Below, one piece after another: positions 1 through 7,484 of a stretch of 64,000 nt of DNA; within the stretch, counting starts at the first letter, position 1, and the number at the start of each line of letters is the position of its first letter. The notes beneath the pieces were generated by a model. The model ran no database searches, had not been told where the DNA came from, and saw only the letters and a list, made by a program, of their open reading frames with translations. Origin of the DNA: Celeribacter sp. HF31 (GTDB taxonomy: Bacteria > Pseudomonadota > Alphaproteobacteria > Rhodobacterales > Rhodobacteraceae); contig NZ_JAATOT010000001.1 of assembly GCF_011806455.1 (NCBI RefSeq), positions 372,001 to 436,000 on the forward strand. Reading direction: 5' to 3'. A program made the position numbers and the translations under genes.

Positions 1-974
1 TCGCTGACCAGGCGCGGATCAACCGTCGCGAATTCATTGAGGAATATCGCGGTGCGGAACTTGACCCGAACTGGCTCGACCGGATGGCCGAGAAGTCGGG
101 TCGTGGGTGGCAAATGTTCATCGAACGTCACACCGACAAGGTCGAAGAGTTGCGCGGCGAAATGGCCATGGTCGGGCAATATGTCGGCGTCGATATTTCT
201 GAATTCCGCCGCATCGTGCAACAGGTGCAAAAAGGCGAAAAAGAGGCCCGTCAGGCCAAGAAGGAAATGGTCGAGGCCAACCTGCGTCTGGTGATCTCGA
301 TTGCCAAGAAATACACCAACCGCGGGTTGCAATTCCTTGATCTCATTCAGGAAGGCAACATCGGTCTAATGAAGGCGGTCGACAAGTTCGAATACCGTCG
401 CGGCTATAAATTCTCGACCTATGCGACCTGGTGGATCCGTCAGGCGATCACGCGGTCTATCGCGGATCAGGCCCGCACCATTCGTATCCCGGTGCATATG
501 ATCGAAACGATCAACAAGCTGGTGCGGACCGGTCGTCAGATGCTGCACGAAATCGGTCGCGAACCGACGCCGGAAGAATTGGCCGAAAAGCTGCAAATGC
601 CGTTGGAGAAGGTCCGCAAGGTGATGAAAATCGCCAAGGAACCGATCTCTCTGGAGACGCCGATCGGCGACGAGGAAGACAGCCAGCTTGGCGATTTCAT
701 CGAGGACAAGAACGCGGTTCTGCCCCTCGACGCGGCCATCCAGGAGAACCTCAAAGAGACCACCACCCGCGTGCTGGCCTCGCTCACGCCCCGCGAAGAA
801 CGCGTGCTGCGGATGCGCTTCGGGATCGGGATGAACACCGACCACACGCTCGAAGAGGTGGGTCAACAGTTCTCCGTGACCCGCGAACGGATCCGCCAAA
901 TCGAGGCAAAGGCTTTGCGGAAGCTGAAGCACCCCTCGCGGTCGCGGAAGCTGCGGTCGTTCTTGGATCAGTGA
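1..974 (+). CDS. rpoD: RNA polymerase primary sigma factor RpoD (C-terminal part, 5' end outside window)
   Basis: Housekeeping sigma-70 that directs core RNA polymerase to most promoters. The reading frame is already open at base 3, so the N-terminal region lies upstream of the window; the first ATG in view is not the true start. The visible 300 or so residues hold the end of the non-conserved region and regions 2 to 4. Region 2 shows [20 protein letters not shown] and [19 protein letters not shown]. Region 3 shows [14 protein letters not shown]. Region 4 shows [15 protein letters not shown] followed by a helix-turn-helix reading [20 protein letters not shown]. The region 2.4 and 4.2 sequences are those of group 1 sigma factors. 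A strong hairpin terminator follows 12 bases after the stop. Confidence 0.97.
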   Translation, partial: ADQARINRREFIEEYRGAELDPNWLDRMAEKSGRGWQMFIERHTDKVEELRGEMAMVGQYVGVDISEFRRIVQQVQKGEKEARQAKKEMVEANLRLVISIAKKYTNRGLQFLDLIQEGNIGLMKAVDKFEYRRGYKFSTYATWWIRQAITRSIADQARTIRIPVHMIETINKLVRTGRQMLHEIGREPTPEELAEKLQMPLEKVRKVMKIAKEPISLETPIGDEEDSQLGDFIEDKNAVLPLDAAIQENLKETTTRVLASLTPREERVLRMRFGIGMNTDHTLEEVGQQFSVTRERIRQIEAKALRKLKHPSRSRKLRSFLDQ

Positions 975-986
975 TCAAATTTTTCA

Positions 987-1015
987 GAGCGGCGCGAAAG
1001 TGCCGCTCTTTTTTT
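987..1015 (+). terminator. Rho-independent terminator of rpoD
   Basis: Perfect 7-bp stem GAGCGGC (987-993) and GCCGCTC (1002-1008) with an 8-base loop, followed by a run of seven T. It sits directly after the rpoD stop and before the next start. Confidence 0.92.
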
Positions 1016-1030
1016 AGGACGGTTCATGTA

Positions 1031-1639
1031 TTGAAGACTAAAGACGCGGCAGAACTCGGCAAACGCGCTAATGCGTCGGCAAAAGCGTGGGCATATGAGA
1101 GCCGACGAAACTGGCTCTTTTGGACCTTTTGTATTCGTATCCCATTTATCGCTCTATTGCTGGGCGGGTTAGGGTGCAGTTTTCTTCTTATTATGAATGC
1201 ATTCATTGTGAGTGAGGAGTGGTACAACTTTATAAAGCCATTTGTCTTACCAATTCTTGGTGTGTCATTTCTCTATGGATATTTTTTTGGAATTTGGTTT
1301 TCTCGAGTTGCGGCGGAGAGGATTTGGCATCCGCGAAATTATGGCTTTTTGATGCTGTACTTGGCTTTGCTATCGACAATATTCGGAGTTCCTGTCTCGG
1401 CGGGGATCCTATTTGGTGATCAAACTGCCATCACATATGTTGTCGAACGGGCGAACAGTCCGGGTGACAGTAAGTGCCGAAGGCCAATCGAGTTCGAAGG
1501 CATGCCGATCTTTCTTGACAGACTGTGTGGTACGCAGGAAGCATTTCAGTCGAATTTATCTCCGGGAGATAACATTGCGATTGTTGGAAGGGGCACGACA
1601 TGGGGCGTTTTTAAAAAGTCCGCCCATAAAATAGAGTGA
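1031..1639 (+). CDS. Uncharacterised three-span membrane protein
   Basis: Predicted 202-residue inner-membrane protein of unknown function. I place the start at TTG 1031: the frame has no usable ATG near it, and AGGA at 1016-1019 lies about 11 bases upstream. Three hydrophobic stretches are visible at roughly residues 25-58, 65-92 and 100-125. They are followed by a polar tail of about 75 residues with two Cys and the sequence NLSPGDNIAIVGRGTTWGVF, which could be a small beta domain. The gene is clearly richer in A/T, and in TTT, ATT and TAT codons, than its neighbours, and it stands alone between the rpoD terminator and a gene-poor stretch. That pattern suggests transfer or relaxed codon selection. 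No family recognised. Confidence 0.6.
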   Translation: MKTKDAAELGKRANASAKAWAYESRRNWLFWTFCIRIPFIALLLGGLGCSFLLIMNAFIVSEEWYNFIKPFVLPILGVSFLYGYFFGIWFSRVAAERIWHPRNYGFLMLYLALLSTIFGVPVSAGILFGDQTAITYVVERANSPGDSKCRRPIEFEGMPIFLDRLCGTQEAFQSNLSPGDNIAIVGRGTTWGVFKKSAHKIE

Positions 1640-1685
1640 TGTCTCTTGGAGCTTGAATGCGCAACGCGGAACAAGGCCGTAGGCT

Positions 1686-1848
1686 GCCGCGCATCGGTCA
1701 TGCTGAAAGCATGCCTCCGGCATGACCCGTCCAGCGGTCTGGCGATTTCTGAGCGCCGCGCGTCGATTTTAAGTCCGACGGATTTGGCAGGGATAAAGTG
1801 CGCCGTTCAAGCGTTCCATCGCCAGCCCCCGGTCAGGCGATGCGCGGC
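1686..1848. repeat. Nested inverted repeats in the region upstream of the HlyU-like gene
   Basis: The 260 bases between the membrane protein and the HlyU-like gene hold no convincing gene but much symmetry. GCCGCGCATCG (1686-1696) is repeated inverted as CGATGCGCGGC (1838-1848). Between them lie GGTCATGC (1696-1703) against GCATGACC (1720-1727), and CCAG/CTGG around 1731-1742. This could be an intergenic repeat element or the fold of an RNA leader. The sequence alone does not decide. Confidence 0.4.
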
Positions 1849-1899
1849 TTGCACTTCGGCCTCATGAGTCGCAAAATACCTCCCAAACAGGAGGCCCAA

Positions 1900-2202
1900 A
1901 TGTCCATTTTCTCCAAACTTTTCGGCGGCAAATCTGGTGGTCCATCCGATGCGCAAAGCGCGTCGAAAGAGGACGCAAAGCCTGAACTTTACGGCGATGA
2001 GTTCCGCATTTTCCCCGAGCCGATCAAGGAGGCGAACGGCTACCGAGTCGCCGCTCGGATCGAAAAGGACATCGATGGCGAGACCAAGACCCACCATATG
2101 ATCCGCGCCGACACGATGGGCGGCGAAGACGATGCGCGGATGGCCAGCCTTCATAAAGCGCAGATGTTTATCGACCAGATGGGGGTGCGCATCTTTGACT
2201 GA
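1900..2202 (+). CDS. HlyU-family small protein
   Basis: A 100-residue protein resembling the HlyU family, whose founder activates haemolysin transcription in Vibrio. The family pattern is visible from about residue 35: FRIFPEPIKEANGYRVAARI, then GETKTHHMIRADT, and a closing SLHKAQMFIDQMGVRIFD. The N-terminal 30 residues (SKLFGGKSGG onward) are low-complexity and probably flexible. The start is ATG 1900, because AGGAGG lies at 1890-1895; an upstream in-frame ATG lacks a ribosome site. The stop overlaps the next gene's start by 8 bases, so the two are probably co-transcribed. In alphaproteobacteria this family is mostly unstudied, so a DNA-binding role here is only inferred. Confidence 0.8.
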   Translation: MSIFSKLFGGKSGGPSDAQSASKEDAKPELYGDEFRIFPEPIKEANGYRVAARIEKDIDGETKTHHMIRADTMGGEDDARMASLHKAQMFIDQMGVRIFD

Positions 2203-2989
2203 CACGGCCCAAAACGCGTCCGTCAACCAGGCCTTCGCCTATCCCGACCAGTTCTCGCCCGAGATGGACCTGCCGCTCTTCGAGGGCGCCCCCAAGACCT
2301 ATCTGATCGCCTCGACGCCCCGCTGCGGCAGTCACTATCTGGGCCACGCGCTGAGCGCGATGGGCGGTTTCGGCGTGCCGCTCGAATATCTCAACAAGGG
2401 CAATTTCAAAGGCTGGAAAGACCGGTTCGGGGATCAGCGCCTGCCGGGGCTTTTGCGGGACATCCTCCGCCACCGCACAAGCCCCAACGGGCGGTTCGGG
2501 ATCAAGGCGCATTGGAGCCAATTCAGCCCCCACATCGGCACCGACAGGCTCGCGCCGCTCGGCACCATCGAGCGCGTGATCCATATCTACCGTGGCGACC
2601 TCTTGGGGCAGGCGATTTCTTTGGAGAAAGCCAACCAGACCGGCCAGTGGATCAGCGGTGCGAAGGCTCAAAGCGATGCAGTGTTTCGCTACGGCAAGAT
2701 CGTGAAGGCGGCGGAGAATCTAAGATCACAAAACCTTGCCTGGGCCGCCTATCTGGCCAATCATGAGGGCGAGGTTTTGCGATTGGATTACGCCTCTTTG
2801 ATCGCGGCGCCTGAGGCAAAACTGGCCGAGATTCGCGATTTTCTCGACCCGGAAAGCAAGGCCCAGCCGCAGCCGTCCGAACGGACGCAGAAGCAGTCTG
2901 ATGGCCTCTCGAAACAGTGGCGAGAGCGGTTTCTGGGCGACATGCGCCCAGAGCACGCCTGGATCGCGGAGCCCTTTGCGTTGGAGTAA
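2195..2989 (+). CDS. Stf0-type sulfotransferase
   Basis: Predicted 264-residue PAPS-dependent sulfotransferase that would move a sulfate group to a sugar or lipid hydroxyl in the cytoplasm. The 5'-phosphosulfate loop reads STPRCGSHYLGHALSAMGGF (about residues 30-50) and is followed by PLEYLN, a signature of Stf0, the mycobacterial trehalose sulfotransferase. The 3'-phosphate site shows VIHIYRGDLLGQAISLEKA. The best start is TTG 2195, which overlaps the HlyU-like stop and has GGGGG at 2181-2185. Possible substrates include exopolysaccharide or sugar headgroups; nothing nearby identifies the acceptor. Confidence 0.85.
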   Translation: MTDTAQNASVNQAFAYPDQFSPEMDLPLFEGAPKTYLIASTPRCGSHYLGHALSAMGGFGVPLEYLNKGNFKGWKDRFGDQRLPGLLRDILRHRTSPNGRFGIKAHWSQFSPHIGTDRLAPLGTIERVIHIYRGDLLGQAISLEKANQTGQWISGAKAQSDAVFRYGKIVKAAENLRSQNLAWAAYLANHEGEVLRLDYASLIAAPEAKLAEIRDFLDPESKAQPQPSERTQKQSDGLSKQWRERFLGDMRPEHAWIAEPFALE

Positions 2990-3074
2990 AGCCGTCTGGC
3001 GCGGTTCGCGGCGCGGCTGACAATCAGCTCCGCGCCGCGAGGGGGTTTAGGCCAGAATGATTAGGCCTTGAAGT

Positions 3075-3929
3075 TTAAGCGAGCGCGGCTTTGACCGTCT
3101 CGGCGATCGGCTCGGTCGGGTGACCGATCAGCTTGGACAGCGTGTGGCTGTCGTCAAACAGCGCGCCTTTGGCGGCTTTCGCGTCCGAATCCGCAAGGAT
3201 CGCGGCGAAGGGACCGGGCAGCCCCGCGCCGATGAGCGCTTCGGAGAAGGCAGTTTCGGGCATGTCGGTGTATTTGACCTCTTTGCCCGAAAGCTCGGTC
3301 ACGGTGGCGGCATAGTCGCTCAGCGTGTAGGCCTCGTCGCCAGCAAGTTCGAGAACTTCGCCGTCATGACCGCCCGCCAGCACGATGGCGGCGGCTTCGG
3401 CGTAGTCCTTACGTGTCGCGGTGGCGAGTTTGCCGTCCTGCGCGGCACCGAAATGCTGACCCAATTCAAGGTCTTGGCCCAGGGTCATGGTGATGTTTTC
3501 GGAATACCAACCGTTGCGCAGCAGGGTGTGCGGGATGCTGCTGTCTTTCAGCATGGCTTCGGTCGCGATGTGCTCTTCGGCCAGCGCCATGTTGCCCGTG
3601 TCGGCGTGCAGGATCGAGGTGTAGGCGATGAATGTGACGCCTGCGGCTTTGGCGGCTTTGATGACATTGCCGTGCTGGGGGGCACGCTGGCCGACCTCGG
3701 ATGAGGAGATCAGCAGCAAGCGGTCGACGCCGGCAAAAGCGGCTTCGAGCCCGGCCTTGTCGGTGTAATCGCCGCGACGGGTGGCGATGCCTTTGGCGGC
3801 ATAGGCCTCGGCGGCTTTGTCGGAGCGGACGAGAGCGAGGATGTCGTCTTTGGCGACAAGGGTCGCGAGGTGATCGACGACGAGGTGACCGAGTTGACCG
3901 GAAGCGCCGGTGACGAGATAGGTTGTCAT
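3075..3929 (-). CDS. qorB: NmrA-type NAD(P)H:quinone oxidoreductase, QorB/YtfG-like
   Basis: A 284-residue Rossmann protein of the atypical short-chain dehydrogenase (NmrA) class, closest in pattern to E. coli QorB (YtfG), which reduces quinones with NADPH. The dinucleotide site is TGASGQLG at residues 7-14. Other marks are DRLLLISSSEVGQR, YTSILHADTG and LLRNGWYSENI, the last typical of YtfG. It is divergent from an HxlR-type regulator, the same arrangement as ytfG/ytfH in E. coli, which supports both calls and suggests redox- or electrophile-responsive control. About 110 bases lie between the two starts. Confidence 0.87.
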   Translation of the reverse strand: MTTYLVTGASGQLGHLVVDHLATLVAKDDILALVRSDKAAEAYAAKGIATRRGDYTDKAGLEAAFAGVDRLLLISSSEVGQRAPQHGNVIKAAKAAGVTFIAYTSILHADTGNMALAEEHIATEAMLKDSSIPHTLLRNGWYSENITMTLGQDLELGQHFGAAQDGKLATATRKDYAEAAAIVLAGGHDGEVLELAGDEAYTLSDYAATVTELSGKEVKYTDMPETAFSEALIGAGLPGPFAAILADSDAKAAKGALFDDSHTLSKLIGHPTEPIAETVKAALA

Positions 3930-3961
3930 GATCTTTCCTTTTGGGATCGTTTCGAATATAA

Positions 3962-3976
3962 GTCTCGTTTAGAGAC
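3962..3976. promoter_or_regulatory. Possible HxlR operator between qorB and its regulator
   Basis: Inverted repeat GTCTC-N5-GAGAC (3962-3966 and 3972-3976) in the divergent intergenic region, set in AT-rich flanks (TTCGAATATA before, CAAAATCG after). HxlR-family regulators bind short dyads in exactly this position. Assignment is by position and symmetry only. Confidence 0.4.
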
Positions 3977-4038
3977 CAAAATCGCCTTTGAAAAGGAGGC
4001 AGGTTTTCGGTCCCAGGTCACATGAAGGGAACCTCGTC

Positions 4039-4428
4039 ATGCGGGATATGCAGCTGAGCCGCCTCGAAGAATGGAAGGCGATGGGATTCGATTTCCAGAA
4101 CTGCCCTGTGCGGCAGGTGCTGGATCACGTGGCGGCGAAATGGACCTCGTTGATTTTGCTTGAGCTGGAAAACGGTCCGCAGCGGTTCAACGCGCTGGGT
4201 CGCGCGCTGCCGGATATTTCCAAACGCATGCTGACGCAGTCTCTGCGCGATCTCGAACGCGACGGGTTGGTCGCGCGTGAAGTCTTCGACACGAAACCGC
4301 CCTCGGTGGCCTATAGTCTCACGGATATGGGGCAGTCTTTCCTTGACCCGCTGCACCATATGATCGCCTGGGCAGAGCGCATGATGCCCCAGGTCGAAGC
4401 CGCAAGGACGCAGTTCGACACGCGCTGA
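4039..4428 (+). CDS. HxlR-family transcriptional regulator (YtfH/QorR-like)
   Basis: A 129-residue winged-helix regulator. The HxlR core begins at [20 protein letters not shown] (about residues 18-37), with the conserved Cys that in QorR/HypR-type members senses electrophiles. It continues with [30 protein letters not shown] and [10 protein letters not shown]. The start is ATG 4039, with AAGGGA at 4025-4030; a TTG 51 bases upstream would need a long unsupported extension. Divergence from the qorB-like gene implies that it controls that gene and itself. A hairpin follows at 4441. Confidence 0.9.
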   Translation: MRDMQLSRLEEWKAMGFDFQNCPVRQVLDHVAAKWTSLILLELENGPQRFNALGRALPDISKRMLTQSLRDLERDGLVAREVFDTKPPSVAYSLTDMGQSFLDPLHHMIAWAERMMPQVEAARTQFDTR

Positions 4429-4440
4429 AATTTCAGGCAA

Positions 4441-4462
4441 GGCCCCGAGGAAAGGGGCCTTA
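4441..4462 (+). terminator. Hairpin after the HxlR gene
   Basis: GGCCCC (4441-4446) pairs with GGGGCC (4454-4459) across a 7-base loop. The following T-run is short (TTAT), so this is a weak terminator or only an mRNA end structure. Confidence 0.55.
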
Positions 4463-4548
4463 TCCACAGGAATTTTGGCCGGAGATGAAACTCAATTAAC
4501 TTTTCAGGCGTTTCTTACTCAGAGCTGCAACAGCGATGAGAGAAACAC

Positions 4549-4806
4549 ATGACCAAGACGACCAAAATTCTCGCCCTGATCTGTGCTGCCCTTGCGGGGG
4601 CTGCGATGGCCTCTCCCTATGTGCCTTTGAGCGAAGAGCACCTCAATCCTGAACCGGTCTTGATCAAGGTCCCTGCCGAAGATCTCGACCGCTGTATCTC
4701 CACTTTGGAGCAGGTTTTCTTTGCCCCGGTCGAACAGGCCACCGTGCAAAGCGCGTCTTTGACGGCGGCGCAGGCGGGACCGACCGTGCGCTGTGTCGTC
4801 GAGTGA
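4549..4806 (+). CDS. Small exported protein of unknown function
   Basis: 85 residues with a signal peptide: KTTK, a hydrophobic core LALICAALAGAA, then the cleavage region AMA-SPYV. The mature part (about 65 residues) has a pair of Cys (DLDRCIST and TVRCVVE) that could form a disulfide in the periplasm. No family recognised. A GAGAAACAC stretch lies before the ATG but no strong ribosome site. It runs in the same direction as the next secreted protein, 66 bases downstream. Confidence 0.6.
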   Translation: MTKTTKILALICAALAGAAMASPYVPLSEEHLNPEPVLIKVPAEDLDRCISTLEQVFFAPVEQATVQSASLTAAQAGPTVRCVVE

Positions 4807-4871
4807 TGCCGCCTGTGCGGGAAGCCCGCTTTCCCGTTTCCAGATCGGGCGCGCCGCGTTAAACTGCGCCT

Positions 4872-5360
4872 ATGAAAGCACAATTTTCTATTTTGATTAG
4901 CTGCGCCCTGATGGCCCTCCCGCACTTGGCGAAAGCTGAAGACGAGCATCTGTTCCACTGTCAGTTCGACAATGGCAAAGAGGTCACGCTGCGCACATTT
5001 GAGGATGGCGTGTCCTATGTCTTCGGGCGCCCGAAGACCAAACCCGAGCTGTTCTTGACGCGCACATATGACGAGATTGCGGTGACGCCTTGGAACGGGG
5101 TCGGTCGCTCGATTTGGGAGGATTTGGAGTTTCAAAACGCCGATGTGACCTATCGCATCTGGGGGAATTTTGACCGCATGACCGAAGCGCATGAGATCAC
5201 CGGCGGCATTCTGGTCGAGCGGGGAGAAGAACACCTGGCCCGGCTGGAGTGCTTGCCCGGCACCGTGACCTACACTCCGTTTTCTTTTTCGGATGCTTAT
5301 GAGGCGGCGGGCTATTGTTGGAATTTCGACGACAGCCAGTGGCAGGAGCAGTGCGAATGA
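4872..5360 (+). CDS. Uncharacterised periplasmic protein
   Basis: 162 residues with a signal peptide (MKAQFSILISCALMALPHLAKA, cut before EDEHLF). The mature protein is rich in aromatic and beta-forming residues (LFHCQFDNGKEVTLRTFEDG, SYVFGRP), like small lipocalin-like or META-like folds. It carries several Cys, including YCWNFDDSQWQEQCE at the end. Its stop overlaps the yjbQ start (ATGA), so the two are likely one operon. No function can be given. Confidence 0.7.
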   Translation: MKAQFSILISCALMALPHLAKAEDEHLFHCQFDNGKEVTLRTFEDGVSYVFGRPKTKPELFLTRTYDEIAVTPWNGVGRSIWEDLEFQNADVTYRIWGNFDRMTEAHEITGGILVERGEEHLARLECLPGTVTYTPFSFSDAYEAAGYCWNFDDSQWQEQCE

Positions 5361-5776
5361 GCCACCATATCTTCGAAATCGCGACGCATGGCCCCGGTCT
5401 CTATGAATTCACCACCGATCTGGCGCGCTGGGTCGCGGGGGAGGGGCTCATAGAGGCCGCCCTCACCGTGATGGTGCAACACACCTCCGCCTCGCTCGTC
5501 ATTCAGGAAAACGCCGATCCGGAGGTGCAAACCGATCTCGCCGCGTTTTTCCACCGCTTGGTGCCGCCGACCACCGATCCGTCCATGGCCTATCTCACCC
5601 ATACCTACGAGGGGCCGGACGATATGCCCGCGCATATCAAATCCGCGCTCCTGCCCACAACGCTCACAATTCCTGTTTTGAATGGTCGAATGACGCTTGG
5701 AACATGGCAAGGTGTGTACCTTTTCGAACATCGCGCCCGTCCGCACACCCGTCGGATCATGGCGCTTTTGCGGTGA
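5357..5776 (+). CDS. yjbQ: YjbQ family protein (UPF0047)
   Basis: 139-residue member of the widespread YjbQ family, small trimeric proteins with weak thiamin-phosphate-synthase activity reported in E. coli but an unclear main role. Family marks: MVQHTSASLVIQENADPEVQTDL (metal-site His and Glu), TYEGPDDMPAHIKSALL, LTIPVLNGRMTLGTWQGVYLFEHR. The start is ATG 5357, overlapping the previous stop by 4 bases. Confidence 0.93.
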   Translation: MSHHIFEIATHGPGLYEFTTDLARWVAGEGLIEAALTVMVQHTSASLVIQENADPEVQTDLAAFFHRLVPPTTDPSMAYLTHTYEGPDDMPAHIKSALLPTTLTIPVLNGRMTLGTWQGVYLFEHRARPHTRRIMALLR

Positions 5777-5916
5777 GACGTCAAAAGAGTGCTCCCACAA
5801 CATCTAGCGGCGCAAATTATCACTACCCAAATTCTGGGCTTCCCCCTATAGTGCCTGTGGATAACTGGGGCAAAGACCCCAGAAGACTGAGGCAGTGATG
5901 AGATAAGGGGGCGCAG

Positions 5917-6384
5917 ATGCGTTGTCCATTTTGCGGAAATGTCGATACCCAGGTGAAAGACAGCCGTCCGGCTGAGGATCATGTTGCGATCCGTCGGCGA
6001 CGGTTCTGTTCGGCCTGTGGCGGGCGGTTCACCACCTATGAGCGTGTGCAACTGCGCGATCTCGTCGTGGTGAAAACCAATGGCCGCCGCGAAGATTTCG
6101 ACCGTGACAAACTTGAACGCTCCATTCGTATCGCGGCCCAGAAACGCCCGATCGAGCCTGAGCGTCTGGATCAGATGATCTCCGGCATCGTGCGCCGTCT
6201 GGAGAGCATGGGCGAGACGGATATTCCGTCGAAAACCATCGGCGAGATCGTGATGGAAAGCCTTGCGCGGATCGATACCGTCGCCTACGTGCGCTTTGCC
6301 TCGGTCTATAAGAATTTCCAAGCCGCCGACGATTTCGACAAATTTGTCAGTGAGTTGCGCCCGGATCCCAAGTCTGACGAATGA
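5917..6384 (+). CDS. nrdR: Transcriptional repressor NrdR
   Basis: 155-residue zinc-ribbon/ATP-cone repressor of ribonucleotide reductase genes, which senses ATP/dATP. The zinc site is Cys3, Cys6, Cys31 and Cys34, with the basic stretch VAIRRRRF before the second pair. The ATP cone follows from about residue 49 ([21 protein letters not shown]). The length is standard. It overlaps ribD by 4 bases, the usual nrdR-ribD pairing of proteobacteria. Confidence 0.97.
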   Translation: MRCPFCGNVDTQVKDSRPAEDHVAIRRRRFCSACGGRFTTYERVQLRDLVVVKTNGRREDFDRDKLERSIRIAAQKRPIEPERLDQMISGIVRRLESMGETDIPSKTIGEIVMESLARIDTVAYVRFASVYKNFQAADDFDKFVSELRPDPKSDE

Positions 6385-7484
6385 GCCTGACTCTTGACGA
6401 ACGGCACATGCGTCACGCGCTATCTTTGGCGGCGCGTGGTCTTGGCCGGACGTGGCCCAATCCCGCTGTCGGCTGTGTGATCCTCAAAGACGGTCGCGTC
6501 GTTGGACGTGGCTGGACCCAGCCCGGCGGTCGCCCCCACGCAGAGGCCATGGCGCTCGCGCAAGCCGGTGATCTGGCGCGTGGCGGCACGGCCTATGTGA
6601 CATTGGAGCCCTGTTCCCACCATGGCAAAACGCCCCCCTGTTCCGAGGCGCTGATCAAGGCTGGCCTGTCGCGTGTTGTTGTCGCCTTGGGCGATCCCGA
6701 CCCGCGGGTGAATGGCAAAGGCTTTGCACTTTTGCGAAGCGCAGGGCTTTCTGTGAGCTCAGGTGTGCTTGAGGCGGACGCGCGCCGCCAACAAATGGGC
6801 TTTCTCTCCAAGGTCACCAAGGGCCGCCCGATGCTGACCCTCAAACTGGCGCTCTCTTGGGACGGGCGCATCGCGACCGCCACAGGGGAAAGCCAATGGA
6901 TCACCGGCCCGCAGGCGCGGCGCAGGGTGCATGCCATGCGCGCCAATCACGACGCAGTTCTGGTTGGCGGCGGAACGGCCCGCGCCGATGATCCGGGCCT
7001 GACCGTGCGCGGTCTCGGTGTCTCGCATCAGCCGGTGCGGGTGGTGATGTCCCGGCGTCTCGACCTGCCTCTGAGCGGCCAACTGGCGCGCACGGCGCAG
7101 GAGGTGCCGGTCTGGATTCTTCATGGCCCAGACGTCAGCGCAGAGTTGAAATCGGCCTGGACAGGCCTCGGCGCGGAGCTGATCGAAGTTGGTGTCCTGG
7201 CCGGACATCTCGACCCGCAGGCGGCGTTCCAAGCGCTCGGCGCACGCGGTTTGACGCGGGTGTTTTGCGAAGGGGGCGGGGCCTTGGCGGCGTCGCTCTT
7301 GTCTGCGGAGCTGGTGGATCGCGTCGCTTTGTTCACCGCAGGCCTGGCGATCGGCGCCGAAGGCCTGCCGGGTCTGGGGGCCTTGGGGCTGAACCGTCTG
7401 GCGACCGCGCCGCGCTATCTTTTGGAGAGCTTTGAGCAGATCGGACCGGACGCGCTGAGCCTTTGGAGCTTAGCGGAGACCTAA
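6381..7484 (+). CDS. ribD: Bifunctional riboflavin deaminase/reductase RibD
   Basis: Carries out the second and third steps of riboflavin synthesis: deamination of the pyrimidinone and reduction of the ribosyl chain. 367 residues, the normal length. The N-terminal cytidine-deaminase fold has [10 protein letters not shown] and [17 protein letters not shown] (zinc His and two Cys). The C-terminal reductase has [35 protein letters not shown] and [14 protein letters not shown]. The last 15 bases overlap, tail to tail, the opposite-strand KpsC-like gene. Confidence 0.97.
   Translation: MSLTLDERHMRHALSLAARGLGRTWPNPAVGCVILKDGRVVGRGWTQPGGRPHAEAMALAQAGDLARGGTAYVTLEPCSHHGKTPPCSEALIKAGLSRVVVALGDPDPRVNGKGFALLRSAGLSVSSGVLEADARRQQMGFLSKVTKGRPMLTLKLALSWDGRIATATGESQWITGPQARRRVHAMRANHDAVLVGGGTARADDPGLTVRGLGVSHQPVRVVMSRRLDLPLSGQLARTAQEVPVWILHGPDVSAELKSAWTGLGAELIEVGVLAGHLDPQAAFQALGARGLTRVFCEGGGALAASLLSAELVDRVALFTAGLAIGAEGLPGLGALGLNRLATAPRYLLESFEQIGPDALSLWSLAET

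Noticed and set aside
1646-1867. 73-codon frame after the orphan membrane protein
   Set aside because: Cys/Arg-rich, no ribosome site, lies over the inverted repeats; no sign of coding bias.
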